Shown here: in pieces, positions 8,327-16,992 of the stretch | Position numbering within the stretch: position 1 is the first letter of the stretch | How the letters are laid out: each line of letters starts with the position of its first letter | From: Microbacteriaceae bacterium | Lineage (GTDB): Bacteria > Actinomycetota > Actinomycetes > Actinomycetales > Microbacteriaceae | Assembly: GCA_019638805.1 (NCBI GenBank) | Contig: JAHBTA010000001.1 | Location: 620,001-684,000 of the forward strand | DNA length: 64,000 bases | Direction of reading: 5' to 3' | The notes under the pieces: generated by a model | Database searches by the model: none | The model's input: only the letters and a program-made list of their open reading frames with translations | What the model was told of the DNA's origin: nothing | Made by a program: the position numbers and the translations under genes

Positions 8327-9766
8327 GTGAGCGACGTCGCCATCACCCGGCCGGGGAAGATCCTGGCCGTGCACCTGAACTACCGTTCGCGCGCGCAGCA
8401 GCGCGGGCGGGTTCCGGCGCATCCGTCGTACTTCCTCAAGCCCTCCAGCTCGGTCGCCGCGAGCGGCGACGCCCTCGAGCGTCCGGAGGGCACCGAGCTG
8501 CTCGCCTTCGAGGGCGAGATCGCGCTCGTCATCGGCGAGCCGGCCCGGCGCGTGAGCCCCGAGCAGGGCTGGTCGCACGTCGCCGCCGTCACGGCGGCCA
8601 ACGACTTCGGCGTCTACGATCTGCGCGCGGCAGACCGCGGGTCCAATGTCCGTTCCAAGGGCGGTGACGGCTTCACGCCGCTCGGGCCGACCCTCATCCC
8701 GGCGGCGTCCGTCGACCCCGATCGCCTGCGCGTACGCACCTGGGTGGACGGCGAACTCGTGCAGGACGACACGACCGACGGGCTCCTGTTCCCGTTCGGG
8801 CAGCTCGTGGCCGACCTCTCCCAGCTCATGACCCTCGAGACCGGCGACGTGATCCTCACCGGGACGCCGGCGGGCTCGAGCGTCGTCGCACCCGGAGCGA
8901 CGGTCGAGGTCGAGGTCGACGTCCCCGGCGGACCCAGCACCGGGCGCCTCGTGACCCCGGTCGTTCAGGGCACCGCGCCGTTCGGCGACTTCGGCTCGCG
9001 ACCGGCGACCGACGACACCCAGCGCGCGGAGGCCTGGGGCTCCCCCGCGGCCGCCGGACTGCCCGAGCCCTTCGATCTCACCGACGAACTGCGCGAACGG
9101 CTGCTCTCGGTCGCCGTCGCGACCCTGAGTTCGCAGTTGCGCAGGCGCGGTTACGACGACGTCTCGGTCGACGGCGTCGCGCCACTGAACCCCGGAGCGG
9201 CGAAGTTCGCCGGCCGCGCGCGCACCCTGCGCTACGTGCCCTTCCGCCCCGACCTGTTCGCGTCGCACGGCGGGGGCTTCAACGCCCAGAAGCGCCTGTT
9301 CGACACCGTCGGCGCCGGCGAGGTCATCGTCATGGAGGCACGGGGGGACTCGACCGCGGGCACCCTGGGCGACCTCCTCGCCCTGCGCGCCCAGGCGCGC
9401 GGCGCCGCCGCCATCGTGACGGATGGCGCCGTGCGCGATGCCGACGTGGTCGGGGGGCTCGGCATCCCGACCTTCTCCCGCGGGGCTCACCCCTCCGTCC
9501 TCGGACGCCGTCACGTCCCCTGGGAGATCGATGTCACCGTCGCGTGCGGGGGAACGACCGTGCAGCCGGGCGATGTGATCGTGGGCGACGCGGATGGCGT
9601 GGTCGTCATCCCGCCCGCGATCGTCGCCGAGGTGGTCGCCGATGCCATCGAACAGGAGCGCGAGGAGGAGTTCATGGCGGAGCAGGTCCGGGCGGGCGCG
9701 AGCGTCGACGGACTCTTCCCGATGAACGCCGAATGGCGGGCGCGCTACGAGGGGGAGGCGCGATGA
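8327..9766 (+). CDS. Fusion of a FAH-family isomerase/decarboxylase and an RraA-like domain (HpaG-type role)
   Basis: About 479 residues in two domains. Residues 1 to about 220 are a fumarylacetoacetate-hydrolase domain: HLNYRSRAQQRGRVP, FEGEIALVIG with the metal-binding acids, NDFGVYDLR, and GDVILTGTPAGSS. After a linker, about 250-470 is an RraA-type domain: NPGAAKFAGRARTLRYVP, GDLLALRAQARGAAAIVTDGAVRD split by a few residues, and GDVIVGDADGVVVIPP. Enteric HpaG instead has two FAH halves for decarboxylation and isomerisation. Here the RraA-like half may replace one of them (inference). GTG at 8327 is preceded by TTGGAGGGG. The stop overlaps the regulator gene. Confidence 0.85.
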   Translation: MSDVAITRPGKILAVHLNYRSRAQQRGRVPAHPSYFLKPSSSVAASGDALERPEGTELLAFEGEIALVIGEPARRVSPEQGWSHVAAVTAANDFGVYDLRAADRGSNVRSKGGDGFTPLGPTLIPAASVDPDRLRVRTWVDGELVQDDTTDGLLFPFGQLVADLSQLMTLETGDVILTGTPAGSSVVAPGATVEVEVDVPGGPSTGRLVTPVVQGTAPFGDFGSRPATDDTQRAEAWGSPAAAGLPEPFDLTDELRERLLSVAVATLSSQLRRRGYDDVSVDGVAPLNPGAAKFAGRARTLRYVPFRPDLFASHGGGFNAQKRLFDTVGAGEVIVMEARGDSTAGTLGDLLALRAQARGAAAIVTDGAVRDADVVGGLGIPTFSRGAHPSVLGRRHVPWEIDVTVACGGTTVQPGDVIVGDADGVVVIPPAIVAEVVADAIEQEREEEFMAEQVRAGASVDGLFPMNAEWRARYEGEAR

Positions 9767-10467
9767 CCACGCAGAGCAAGTCGCAGCTCGCGTACCGCTG
9801 GATCCGCGAGCGCATCGACGACGGCCGGTTCGTCCCGGGGTACCGGCTCGTGCTGGGCGCCATCGCCAAGGAACTGGACGTGAGCGTCGTACCGGTCCGA
9901 GAGGCGATCCGCCTGCTCGAGGCCGAAGGGCTGGTCAACTTCGAGCGCAACGTCGGGGCCCAGGTCGCCCTGCTCGAGGAGACCGAGTACCAGAACACCA
10001 TGCAGACCCTCGCGCTCGTGGAGGGCTACGCCACGGCGCTCTCGGGCACCGCGCTGACCACCGCCCACATCGCCAGGGCCCGGTCGATCAACGCGCGCAT
10101 GATCGAGTGCCTCGACCACTTCGAGCCGCACCGGTTCACCGAGCTCAACCTCGAGTTCCACTCGGTGCTCTTCGAGCGCTGCCCCAACGACCACCTCCTC
10201 GACCTCGTGCACCGCGGCTGGAACCGACTCAGGGTGCTGCGCGACTCCTCGTTCAGCTTCGTTCCCGGACGCGCGCGCGAGTCGGTCGAGGAGCATGAGG
10301 CGCTCCTGCGCCTGATCGAATCGAACGCCGACCCGGTCGAGATCGAACTCGCCGCGCGTGGCCACCGGCTGGCGACGCTCGATGCCGTTCTGGCCTACCA
10401 GGCCGAGCACAAGCCGTCGACTCGGACGGCATCCGCCCTCGCGCCTGTCATCGGAGGAAGAGCATGA
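9763..10467 (+). CDS. GntR-family regulator with FCD ligand domain
   Basis: About 234 residues. The N-terminal winged helix spans about 8-75 (IRERIDDGRFVPGYRLVLGA, then LDVSVVPVREAIRLLEAEGL). The C-terminal all-helical FCD domain has the Asp/His metal pattern (ELNLEFHSVLF, EEHEALLRLIE). It lies inside the hpa cluster, overlapping both neighbours by 4 bases, so it is co-transcribed with the pathway and likely responds to an hpa intermediate. Candidate operators are at 6637-6648 and 8294-8314. Most regulators of this family are repressors relieved by substrate. Confidence 0.88.
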   Translation: MTTQSKSQLAYRWIRERIDDGRFVPGYRLVLGAIAKELDVSVVPVREAIRLLEAEGLVNFERNVGAQVALLEETEYQNTMQTLALVEGYATALSGTALTTAHIARARSINARMIECLDHFEPHRFTELNLEFHSVLFERCPNDHLLDLVHRGWNRLRVLRDSSFSFVPGRARESVEEHEALLRLIESNADPVEIELAARGHRLATLDAVLAYQAEHKPSTRTASALAPVIGGRA

Positions 10468-11957
10468 CCCATCGCATCCCGGACGGACTGCCCGACCGCA
10501 TCCGCCACTACATCGACGGACGTGTAGTCGACAGTGTCGACGGCTCGACGTTCGACGTCCTCGACCCGGTCACCAACGAGACCTACATCCAGGCGTCCGC
10601 GGGCAAGAAGGCCGACATCGACCTCGCGGTCGCGGCGGCGACGCGCGCCTTCACCGAGGGTCCGTGGCCGCGCATGAAGCCGCGGGAACGCGCCCGGGTG
10701 CTGAACCGGATCGCCGACGAGGTGGAGGCGCGTGACCGCGAACTCGCGGAGCTCGAGACCTTCGACACCGGGCTTCCCATCACCCAGGCGCTCGGTCAGG
10801 CGCAGCGCGCCGCCGAGAACTTCCGCTTTTTCGCCGACCTGATCGTGGCTCAAACAGATGACGCCTTCAAGGTTCCCGACGCCCAGGTGAACTACGTCAA
10901 CCGCAAGCCGATCGGCGTCGCGGGGCTCATCACGCCGTGGAACACCCCGTTCATGCTCGAGAGCTGGAAGCTGGCCCCCTCCCTCGCCTCCGGCTGCACG
11001 GTGGTGCTCAAGCCCGCCGAGTTCACCCCCCTGTCGGCGAGCCTGTGGGCGGGGATCTTCGAGAACGCGGGGCTCCCGCAGGGTGTCTTCAACCTGGTCA
11101 ACGGGCTCGGCGAGGAGGCGGGAGACGCCCTCGTCAAGCACCCCGGGGTGCCGCTCATCTCGTTCACGGGCGAGAGCCGCACGGGGCAGATCATCTTCGG
11201 CAACGCCGCGCCCATGCTCAAGGGGCTCTCGATGGAGCTCGGCGGCAAGAGCCCGGCCGTGGTCTTCGCGGACGCCGACCTGGATGCCGCGATCGACTCC
11301 ACCCTGTTCGGGGTCTTCTCGCTCAACGGCGAGCGCTGCACGGCGGGCAGCCGCATCCTGGTGGAGAGCTCGATCTACGACGAGTTCTGCGAGCGCTACG
11401 CTGCGCGCGCCGCCAAGATCGTGGTGGGCGACCCGCACGACGAGAAGACCGAGGTCGGATCGCTCGTCCACCCGGAGCACTACGACAAGGTCTTGAGCTA
11501 CGTCGAGCTCGGCAAGTCCGAGGGCCGGCTGCTGGCCGGGGGCGGACGGCCGGAGGGGCTGGACACCGGCAACTACGTGGCGCCGACGGTCTTCGCCGAC
11601 GTGAAGCCGGACGCGCGCATCTTCCAGGAGGAGATCTTCGGCCCGGTCGTTGCCATCACACCGTTCGACACGGACGCCGAGGCTCTCGAGCTGGCCAACG
11701 GGGTGCGCTACGGGCTCGCCGCCTACATCTGGACCTCCGACCTCCAGCGCGCGCACACCTTCGCGCAGGGCATCGAGGCCGGCATGGTCTGGCTCAACTC
11801 GCACAATGTCCGCGACCTGCGCACACCGTTCGGCGGCGTCAAGGCCTCGGGTCTCGGCCACGAGGGCGGCTACCGCTCGATCGACTTCTACACCGACCAG
11901 CAAGCCGTGCACATCACGCTCGGCTCCGTCCACACCCCGCGCTTCGGCGCGGCCTGA
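10464..11957 (+). CDS. hpaE: 5-Carboxymethyl-2-hydroxymuconate semialdehyde dehydrogenase
   Basis: About 497 residues, NAD-dependent aldehyde dehydrogenase. GLITPWNTPFMLESWK near residue 152, the general-base Glu in MELGGKSP near residue 255, and the nucleophilic Cys in NGERCTAGSR near residue 290 are all present. It oxidises the ring-cleavage product of HpaD. The family assignment alone would not fix the substrate; the neighbours do. ATG at 10464 overlaps the gntR stop by 4 bases and follows GGAGGAAG about 6 bases upstream. Confidence 0.88.
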   Translation: MTHRIPDGLPDRIRHYIDGRVVDSVDGSTFDVLDPVTNETYIQASAGKKADIDLAVAAATRAFTEGPWPRMKPRERARVLNRIADEVEARDRELAELETFDTGLPITQALGQAQRAAENFRFFADLIVAQTDDAFKVPDAQVNYVNRKPIGVAGLITPWNTPFMLESWKLAPSLASGCTVVLKPAEFTPLSASLWAGIFENAGLPQGVFNLVNGLGEEAGDALVKHPGVPLISFTGESRTGQIIFGNAAPMLKGLSMELGGKSPAVVFADADLDAAIDSTLFGVFSLNGERCTAGSRILVESSIYDEFCERYAARAAKIVVGDPHDEKTEVGSLVHPEHYDKVLSYVELGKSEGRLLAGGGRPEGLDTGNYVAPTVFADVKPDARIFQEEIFGPVVAITPFDTDAEALELANGVRYGLAAYIWTSDLQRAHTFAQGIEAGMVWLNSHNVRDLRTPFGGVKASGLGHEGGYRSIDFYTDQQAVHITLGSVHTPRFGAA

Positions 11958-11973
11958 TCCCGAGGAACCCGCC

Positions 11974-13035
11974 ATGACCGATACCCTGCCTCCGCCGCCG
12001 GACATCGTCCGCTGCGCCTACCTCGAATTGGTCGTGACCGACCTGGCGGCCTCGCGCGCGTTCTACGTCGACGTGCTCGGTCTCGTGGTGACCGAGGAGG
12101 ACGAGAACGCGGTGTATCTGCGCAGCCTCGAGGAGTTCATCCACCACAACCTCGTGCTGCGCAAGGGGCCGGTCGCCGCCGCCGCCGCGCTCGCGTTCCG
12201 CGTCCGCACGCCCGGCGATGTCGATGTCGCGGAGGCGTACTTCCGGGCACGGGGGTGCCGCACCGAGCGCCGCGCCCACGGGTTCGTCACGGGCATCGGC
12301 GACGCCGTGCGGGTGACCGACCCGCTCGGATTCCCCTACGAGTTCTTCTACCAGGTCGAGCACGTCGAGCGGCTGGCCTGGCGCTACGAGCTGTACTCCC
12401 CGGGAGCCCTCGTGCGCCTCGACCACTTCAATCAGGTGACCCCCGACGTCGTGGCCGGCTGCGCGTACCTGGAGGATCTGGGCTTCCGGGTGACCGAGGA
12501 CATCGAGGACGAGGACGGTCTCGTCTACGCCGCCTGGTTCCGGCGCAAGTCGACCGTGCACGACACGGCCCTCACCGGGGGCGCCGGCCCGCGCCTCCAT
12601 CACATCGCGTTCTCGACGCACGAGAAGCACAACATCCTGGCCATCTGCGACAAGCTGGGGGCGCTTCGCATGAGCGACGTGATCGAGCGCGGGCCGGGGC
12701 GGCACGGGGTCTCGAACGCGTTCTATCTCTACATCCGTGACCCCGACGGCCACCGCGTCGAGATCTACACCCAGGACTACTACACGGGCGACCCCGACAA
12801 CCCGGTCGTGACGTGGGATGTGCACGATAACCAGCGCCGTGACTGGTGGGGCAACCCGGTGGTGCCCAGCTGGTACACCGACGCGAGCCTGGTGCTCGAC
12901 CTGGACGGCAACCCGGTCCCGGTGGTCGACCGCGACAAGCCCAGCGAGCTCGAGGTGACCATCGGTGCCGACGGCTTCTCCTACACGCGCAAGGGCGATA
13001 CCGAGAAGGGCTTCAAGCTCGGGACGCAGCTCTAG
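11974..13035 (+). CDS. hpaD: Homoprotocatechuate (3,4-dihydroxyphenylacetate) 2,3-dioxygenase
   Basis: About 353 residues, type I extradiol dioxygenase of the vicinal-oxygen-chelate fold. Metal ligands can be placed at His151 (RLDHFNQV), His210 (RLHHIAF) and Glu263 (HRVEIYTQDYY). All three are offset by exactly four residues from the ligands His155, His214 and Glu267 of the characterised Arthrobacter Mn-enzyme MndD and Brevibacterium Fe-enzyme. Whether this one uses Mn or Fe cannot be read from sequence. ATG at 11974 follows GAGGAAC by about 6 bases and lies 16 bases after hpaE. Confidence 0.93.
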   Translation: MTDTLPPPPDIVRCAYLELVVTDLAASRAFYVDVLGLVVTEEDENAVYLRSLEEFIHHNLVLRKGPVAAAAALAFRVRTPGDVDVAEAYFRARGCRTERRAHGFVTGIGDAVRVTDPLGFPYEFFYQVEHVERLAWRYELYSPGALVRLDHFNQVTPDVVAGCAYLEDLGFRVTEDIEDEDGLVYAAWFRRKSTVHDTALTGGAGPRLHHIAFSTHEKHNILAICDKLGALRMSDVIERGPGRHGVSNAFYLYIRDPDGHRVEIYTQDYYTGDPDNPVVTWDVHDNQRRDWWGNPVVPSWYTDASLVLDLDGNPVPVVDRDKPSELEVTIGADGFSYTRKGDTEKGFKLGTQL

Positions 13036-13046
13036 CCTCCGCGCCG

Positions 13047-13133
13047 TCAGGCGGCGAGGATCGTCAGCGCGAGTCCGACGGCGAGCGCGATCGCACCCAG
13101 CACCGCGATCGCCATGAACGCGTACGAGAGCAT
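13047..13133 (-). CDS. 28-residue single-helix membrane peptide
   Basis: A very short gene: after MLSYAF come about 22 residues that are nearly all Ala, Ile, Leu, Val and Gly, enough for one membrane helix, ending in ILAA. Its ATG shares one base with the stop of the nicotinamidase-like gene upstream (TGATG), and GGAGGA lies 6 bases before the ATG, within the end of that gene. Start, ribosome site and uninterrupted hydrophobic frame make translation likely. No function can be assigned. Confidence 0.6.
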   Translation of the reverse strand: MLSYAFMAIAVLGAIALAVGLALTILAA

Positions 13134-13720
13134 CAGGATCCTCCGGTCGTCACGAGTTCGGCGCCCGCCGCGGCGAGCTCCTCCAGGGCTGCGGCCGACG
13201 AGTCCGGTGCGACCCCCGCGACCAGGTCCGTGAGCACGCGCACGTGCCTGCCCGCCGCGATGGCGTCCAGCGCCGAGGCGCGCACGCAGTAGTCGGTCGC
13301 GATGCCGACGACATCCACGTCGGTCACGGCGAGCTCGTCGAGCGCCTCTGTCGTGGTGCCGCCCGCATCCGTCGTGCCCTCGAAGATCGAGTAGGCCGGC
13401 TTGCCCTGCCCCTTGCGGATGTGCACGTCGACGAGCGTCGTGTCGAGGGCCGGGTGGTAGTCGGCGCCCGGCTCCCCCGCCACGCAGTGTCGGGGCCAGG
13501 TGTCGACGAAATCGGGCGGGGCCGTGGTAGCGAAGTGCCCGCCGTTGTCGTCGTCGCCGTGGTGCCAGTCGCGCGAGGCGAAGACCACGTCGTACTCATC
13601 GGGATGCGCGCGCAGGTACGCGGTCACGCCCGCCGCAACTGCCGCGCCGCCGTCGACCCCGAGCGCTCCGCCCTCGGTGAAGTCGTTTTGCACGTCGATC
13701 ACGAATAGCGCCCGGGTCAC
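13133..13720 (-). CDS. pncA: Nicotinamidase/isochorismatase-family amidase (PncA-like)
   Basis: About 195 residues of the cysteine-hydrolase family. The triad is visible as Asp9 (FVIDVQNDF), Lys103 (HIRKGQGK) and Cys145 (IATDYCVRASA). Metal ligands are in SRDWHHGDDDNGGHF. The spacing is that of nicotinamidase, which deamidates nicotinamide for NAD salvage; other amidase activities of the family cannot be excluded. The start codon is GTG at 13720, 13 bases after the stop of the PBP4-like gene. The end is coupled to the 28-residue membrane peptide. Confidence 0.85.
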   Translation of the reverse strand: MTRALFVIDVQNDFTEGGALGVDGGAAVAAGVTAYLRAHPDEYDVVFASRDWHHGDDDNGGHFATTAPPDFVDTWPRHCVAGEPGADYHPALDTTLVDVHIRKGQGKPAYSIFEGTTDAGGTTTEALDELAVTDVDVVGIATDYCVRASALDAIAAGRHVRVLTDLVAGVAPDSSAAALEELAAAGAELVTTGGS

Positions 13721-13733
13721 CAGTACCGCCCCA

Positions 13734-15275
13734 TCAGAAGGCGGCGAGGTTCTCGCCGCATTTGTACACGCCCGTCACGACCGTGTCGAGCGCCTCTTTG
13801 GCATTGTCCTTGATCCCCGGCCCGATCGCATAGAACGCGAACGTCAGGATCGTGCCGTCCGCCGCATCCATGAAACCGGCCAGCGTGTAAGCCGTGTCGA
13901 TCCAGCCGGTCTTGGCGGTCACATGGCCGCGCGCCACCGCGTTGTCGCCGGTGAACCTGCTTGCGAGTGTGCCCGACTTGCCCGCCACCGGCAGGGCGTC
14001 GCGCACGATGTCGAGGTTGTCCGAGCCCGCCTGAACGCGCCGCATGAACTGCGCCATGGTGTTCGCGGGCACGCCGTTGTTTTCGCTGAGCCCCGAACCG
14101 TCCACGATCCGGACCCGGCTCGCGGTCGTCGAGTCGTTGGGCCACAGCAGGCTCGGGATCGCCTGCTGCAGGGATGCGGCGCTGCCTCCCAGCCCGCCCT
14201 GCTTCGAGACGATGCGGGCCAGCATCTCGGCGAGTGTGTTGTCCGAGTTGAGCAGCATCTGCTTGATGAGCACACGCAGCGGCTGCGACTTGACCTCGCC
14301 CAGGAGCGTTCCGCCCGCGGCCGCACCCGTGCTGATGGTGACGTCGGCCGCGACGATGCCCCCGGAGTCGGCGTCGCGCAACGCCTGCAGGAAGGCCTTG
14401 CCCGCCCGCCCGATCGGGTCCGTGCTGCGCGGGCTGGTCTGCTTGGTCGGGTCGGCGCGGTCGCCGTCGACCTGCAGCGCGGTGACCTCGGAGTGGTAGC
14501 CGATGGTCTGCTCACTGCGCGCCCAGCTCTTGTCCCACTTGTCGGTGGTGCTCCAGTAGGTCGCGTCGAGCACCAGGCTCGTGATCTGCTGACCCGGGTA
14601 GGTCGCGCTGTACTTGGCGATGACGGCCGCGGCGAGCGAGCTGAGCTTGGGGGCGCCCGCGTACACGCTCTCGGTCCCGGGCGGCATGGCGCTCAGCGTG
14701 GCATCGCCTCGTCCGACCAGCACGATCGAACCGGGGGTACTGCCGGCGACGACGCTCGTCTTGATCTGGTAGTCGGCGCCCAGCTGGATGATCGCCGCCG
14801 ACGCCGTCAGCACCTTGAGGACGCTGCCCGTGCGCTCGGCCGAGACTGCGCCGTAGGAGTACAGGATCTCGCCCGTGTCGGCGCGCGCGACCGAGCCCAC
14901 CATGGTCATGAGCCGCGGGTCCTTGGTGAGCTTCACGATCGAGCATGTGCGCAGATCCGCGGTCGTCGGAATCGCGCTGGGCTGCGGCCGCGGCGGATCC
15001 TGGGTCTCCTCGGGCTCCGGGGTCTCGGCCGCTGCGGAAGTCGACCCGTACGCGACGCCCGCGAATACGGCTCCCGTGCCCAGCAGAACGAACGCCACTG
15101 TGAGCGCGGATACGAGCCACGCGGTCGGGTGCGCGCGGATGGCGCCGAGGATGCCGCCCTTGGGGGCATCGACGTCGCCGTCCGCCTTCGGGGCCCTCTG
15201 CGCCTTCGGTGCCTTCGGCTCCCGCGGCGGCTTCGGCTCCTTCCCGCGTTGGCGCGGTCGCAGCTGGTCGCTCAC
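13734..15275 (-). CDS. dacB: D-alanyl-D-alanine carboxypeptidase/endopeptidase, PBP4 type (S13)
   Basis: About 513 residues. A charged Pro/Lys-rich cytoplasmic N-terminus (1-48) leads to one membrane helix (about 50-75), then an extracytoplasmic catalytic domain. The active-site triad is SVLK in AERTGSVLKVLTA, SDN in LLNSDNTLAEML, and KTG in AKTGWIDTAYTLAG. It trims or cleaves peptidoglycan cross-links. The start codon is GTG at 15275. Actinobacterial DacB often has a signal peptide; this one looks membrane-anchored instead. Confidence 0.88.
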   Translation of the reverse strand: MSDQLRPRQRGKEPKPPREPKAPKAQRAPKADGDVDAPKGGILGAIRAHPTAWLVSALTVAFVLLGTGAVFAGVAYGSTSAAAETPEPEETQDPPRPQPSAIPTTADLRTCSIVKLTKDPRLMTMVGSVARADTGEILYSYGAVSAERTGSVLKVLTASAAIIQLGADYQIKTSVVAGSTPGSIVLVGRGDATLSAMPPGTESVYAGAPKLSSLAAAVIAKYSATYPGQQITSLVLDATYWSTTDKWDKSWARSEQTIGYHSEVTALQVDGDRADPTKQTSPRSTDPIGRAGKAFLQALRDADSGGIVAADVTISTGAAAGGTLLGEVKSQPLRVLIKQMLLNSDNTLAEMLARIVSKQGGLGGSAASLQQAIPSLLWPNDSTTASRVRIVDGSGLSENNGVPANTMAQFMRRVQAGSDNLDIVRDALPVAGKSGTLASRFTGDNAVARGHVTAKTGWIDTAYTLAGFMDAADGTILTFAFYAIGPGIKDNAKEALDTVVTGVYKCGENLAAF

Positions 15276-15314
15276 CCGGCCATGATAGGCGAGCCAGCTG
15301 AGCGGATCCGCTCG

Positions 15315-16298
15315 CTACTCCGCGGGGTAGCGCAGTCCGATCTGGGCGCGCACCTCGTCGAGCGTGCCCATGATGGCGACGGTCTGGTCGGGCGGCAGGA
15401 TCTGCCCGCCCAGCGCGCCCGCGGCGACCAGCCGCTCGAGCTCCTCCGCCTGGAACTGCATCCCGCGCCCGGGCACCCGGCCGTCGAAGGACTCGAGCAC
15501 CTCGCCGCCGGGCGCGATGACCCGGAACGCGGTCGGCGCGTACCAGATCGGGTCGATCTCCAGGTAGGCGTCGGTGCCGATGATCGCCGCGCGGTTGGGT
15601 CCCGCCGTGTCCAGGGCCGCGTTGAGGATCGCCTGCTGGCCGTCGTCGTAGCCCAGGATGACGGCGATCTGGCGGTCGACCCCGGTCACCGCGGGCGCGG
15701 AGTGCGCCTGCACGCTGACCGGCGCGCCGAAGACGTCCCAGGCGAACGACACCGGGTAGATGCCCAGGTCCAGGAGTGCACCACCCCCGAGATCGGGGTT
15801 GAGGATGCGGTGCTCGGGGTCCGAGGGCAGCTTCTGGGTGTGGTCGGCCAGCAGCGTGCGCACCTCGCCGAGTACGCCCTGCGCGAGCAGCTCGCGGATG
15901 CGCACCATGTGCGGCAGCCACCTGGTCCACATGGCCTCGAGCACCACGAGGCCCTTGTCGTGGGCGAGCTCGACCACCTGCGCGGCCTCGTCCGCGTTGA
16001 GGGTGAAGGGCTTCTCGACGAGCACGTGCTTGCCCGCCTCGAGGGCGAGCATCGCATCCGCCAGATGCGAGGGGTGCGGCGTCGCGACGTAGACGACGTC
16101 CACCTCGGGATCCTCGACCAGTCCGGCGTAGCTGCCGTAGGCGCGCGGGATGCGGTGCTCGGCTGCGAAGGCGTCCGCGGCCTCCTGCGTTCGGGATCCG
16201 ACCGCGACCACGGGCGACCCCAGCACTCCGAGGTCATGCGTCATCTGCCCCGCGATCCAGCCGGTGGCGAGGATGCCCCAGCGCAGTCGATCCGTCAT
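15315..16298 (-). CDS. Gfo/Idh/MocA-family oxidoreductase
   Basis: About 327 residues. WGILATGWIAGQM is a Rossmann dinucleotide loop, though with T in place of one Gly. The family EKP motif is in VLVEKPFTLNADEAA near residue 95, and GGGALLDLGIYPVSF carries the conserved catalytic-region residues. Such enzymes oxidise or reduce sugars, inositols or dihydrodiols with NAD(P). The substrate is unknown and the neighbours do not suggest one. ATG at 16298 is chosen because the upstream in-frame sequence is a low-quality, Arg-rich extension. Confidence 0.82.
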   Translation of the reverse strand: MTDRLRWGILATGWIAGQMTHDLGVLGSPVVAVGSRTQEAADAFAAEHRIPRAYGSYAGLVEDPEVDVVYVATPHPSHLADAMLALEAGKHVLVEKPFTLNADEAAQVVELAHDKGLVVLEAMWTRWLPHMVRIRELLAQGVLGEVRTLLADHTQKLPSDPEHRILNPDLGGGALLDLGIYPVSFAWDVFGAPVSVQAHSAPAVTGVDRQIAVILGYDDGQQAILNAALDTAGPNRAAIIGTDAYLEIDPIWYAPTAFRVIAPGGEVLESFDGRVPGRGMQFQAEELERLVAAGALGGQILPPDQTVAIMGTLDEVRAQIGLRYPAE

Positions 16299-16420
16299 GC
16301 GGGAAAGCCTAGGGCGCGCGCAGGACCGGGCGCGCGGGCTGAGATCCGCGCGCCCGGAGTCGGCGGAAGGGGGATCGAACCAACGGTCCAGCACGGCCGC
16401 CGGGCAGGGCGGCGCGGTGT

Positions 16421-16478
16421 GGCGACGGGTCCCCCCACCCGTCGTCGTGCTGGCACGGTACGCCGGTCGGGACCGGCG
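16421..16478. terminator. Two hairpins in the 194-base gap after the Lrp gene
   Basis: GACGGGT-CCCCCC-ACCCGTC (16424-16443) is a perfect 7-base stem extending to 10 pairs with one G-T pair. CGCCGG-TCGGGA-CCGGCG (16461-16478) is a second hairpin with a perfect 6-base stem. Both lie downstream of the minus-strand lrp gene and upstream of the oxidoreductase. There is no T run, as is usual in actinobacteria. Likely transcription end of the lrp gene. The rest of the gap shows no gene. Confidence 0.4.
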
Positions 16479-16492
16479 CCTCAAGGCCCCGG

Positions 16493-16972
16493 TTAGGGGG
16501 ACCCCGGCTCCGCCCCGCGTCCGCGCGGCCGCCAGGTGAAGTGGTGGGTGTGGATGGCGTGGTAGTCGAAGGTCTGCACGCCCAGCACCCCGGGCACCCC
16601 CCGCACGCCCTCGTTGACGAGTGCGTAGAGGGCGTCCGAGTCGGGCGCGATGAGTTCGACGAGCAGGTCGTAGGGGCCGGTGCCGATCACGAGATAGATG
16701 ACCCCCTCGAGTGAGCCGATGCGGTCGGCGATCGCCCGCGCATCGCCCTGGACGCTGACGCCCACCATGGCCATGCGCTCGTAGCCGAGACGTTTCGGGT
16801 CGGTCACCCCGACGACCTCCATAACGCCGCGCTCCTGGAGGCGCAGGACCCTCAGGCGCGCCCCGCCCGCCGACAAACCGACGAGCTCGCCCAGCTCCGC
16901 GTAGCTCAGCCGGCCGTCGCGCTGGAGGGCCACGATGAGCGCCTGGTCGATGTCGTCGAGGTCGATATCCAT
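16493..16972 (-). CDS. Lrp/AsnC-family transcriptional regulator
   Basis: About 159 residues. The N-terminal helix-turn-helix is at about 8-50 (DDIDQALIVALQRDGRLSYAELGE, interrupted by normal loops), followed by an RAM ligand domain (MVGVSVQGDARAIADRI, YLVIGTGPYDLLVEL). It is divergent from the kinase-aminotransferase gene, with 83 bases between the starts and an inverted repeat in between, so it probably controls that gene and itself in response to an amino acid or amine. A TAGGAT box about 9 bases before the ATG suggests a leaderless transcript. Confidence 0.88.
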   Translation of the reverse strand: MDIDLDDIDQALIVALQRDGRLSYAELGELVGLSAGGARLRVLRLQERGVMEVVGVTDPKRLGYERMAMVGVSVQGDARAIADRIGSLEGVIYLVIGTGPYDLLVELIAPDSDALYALVNEGVRGVPGVLGVQTFDYHAIHTHHFTWRPRGRGAEPGSP

Positions 16973-16992
16973 GAGTGCCGATCCTATCTCAA

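Noticed and set aside
16366..16385. tRNA 3'-end-like sequence: read on the minus strand it gives GGTTCGATCCCCCTTCCGCC, recalling a T-loop and the 3' end of tRNA-Sec.
   Set aside because: The bases before TTCGATC cannot form a T-stem with those after it, no complementary 5' acceptor arm exists within 150 bases, and no anticodon arm is visible.
13500..16496. 998-codon open frame on the plus strand across pncA, dacB and the oxidoreductase.
   Set aside because: It runs antisense to three genes with visible catalytic motifs and has the composition of a shadow frame.
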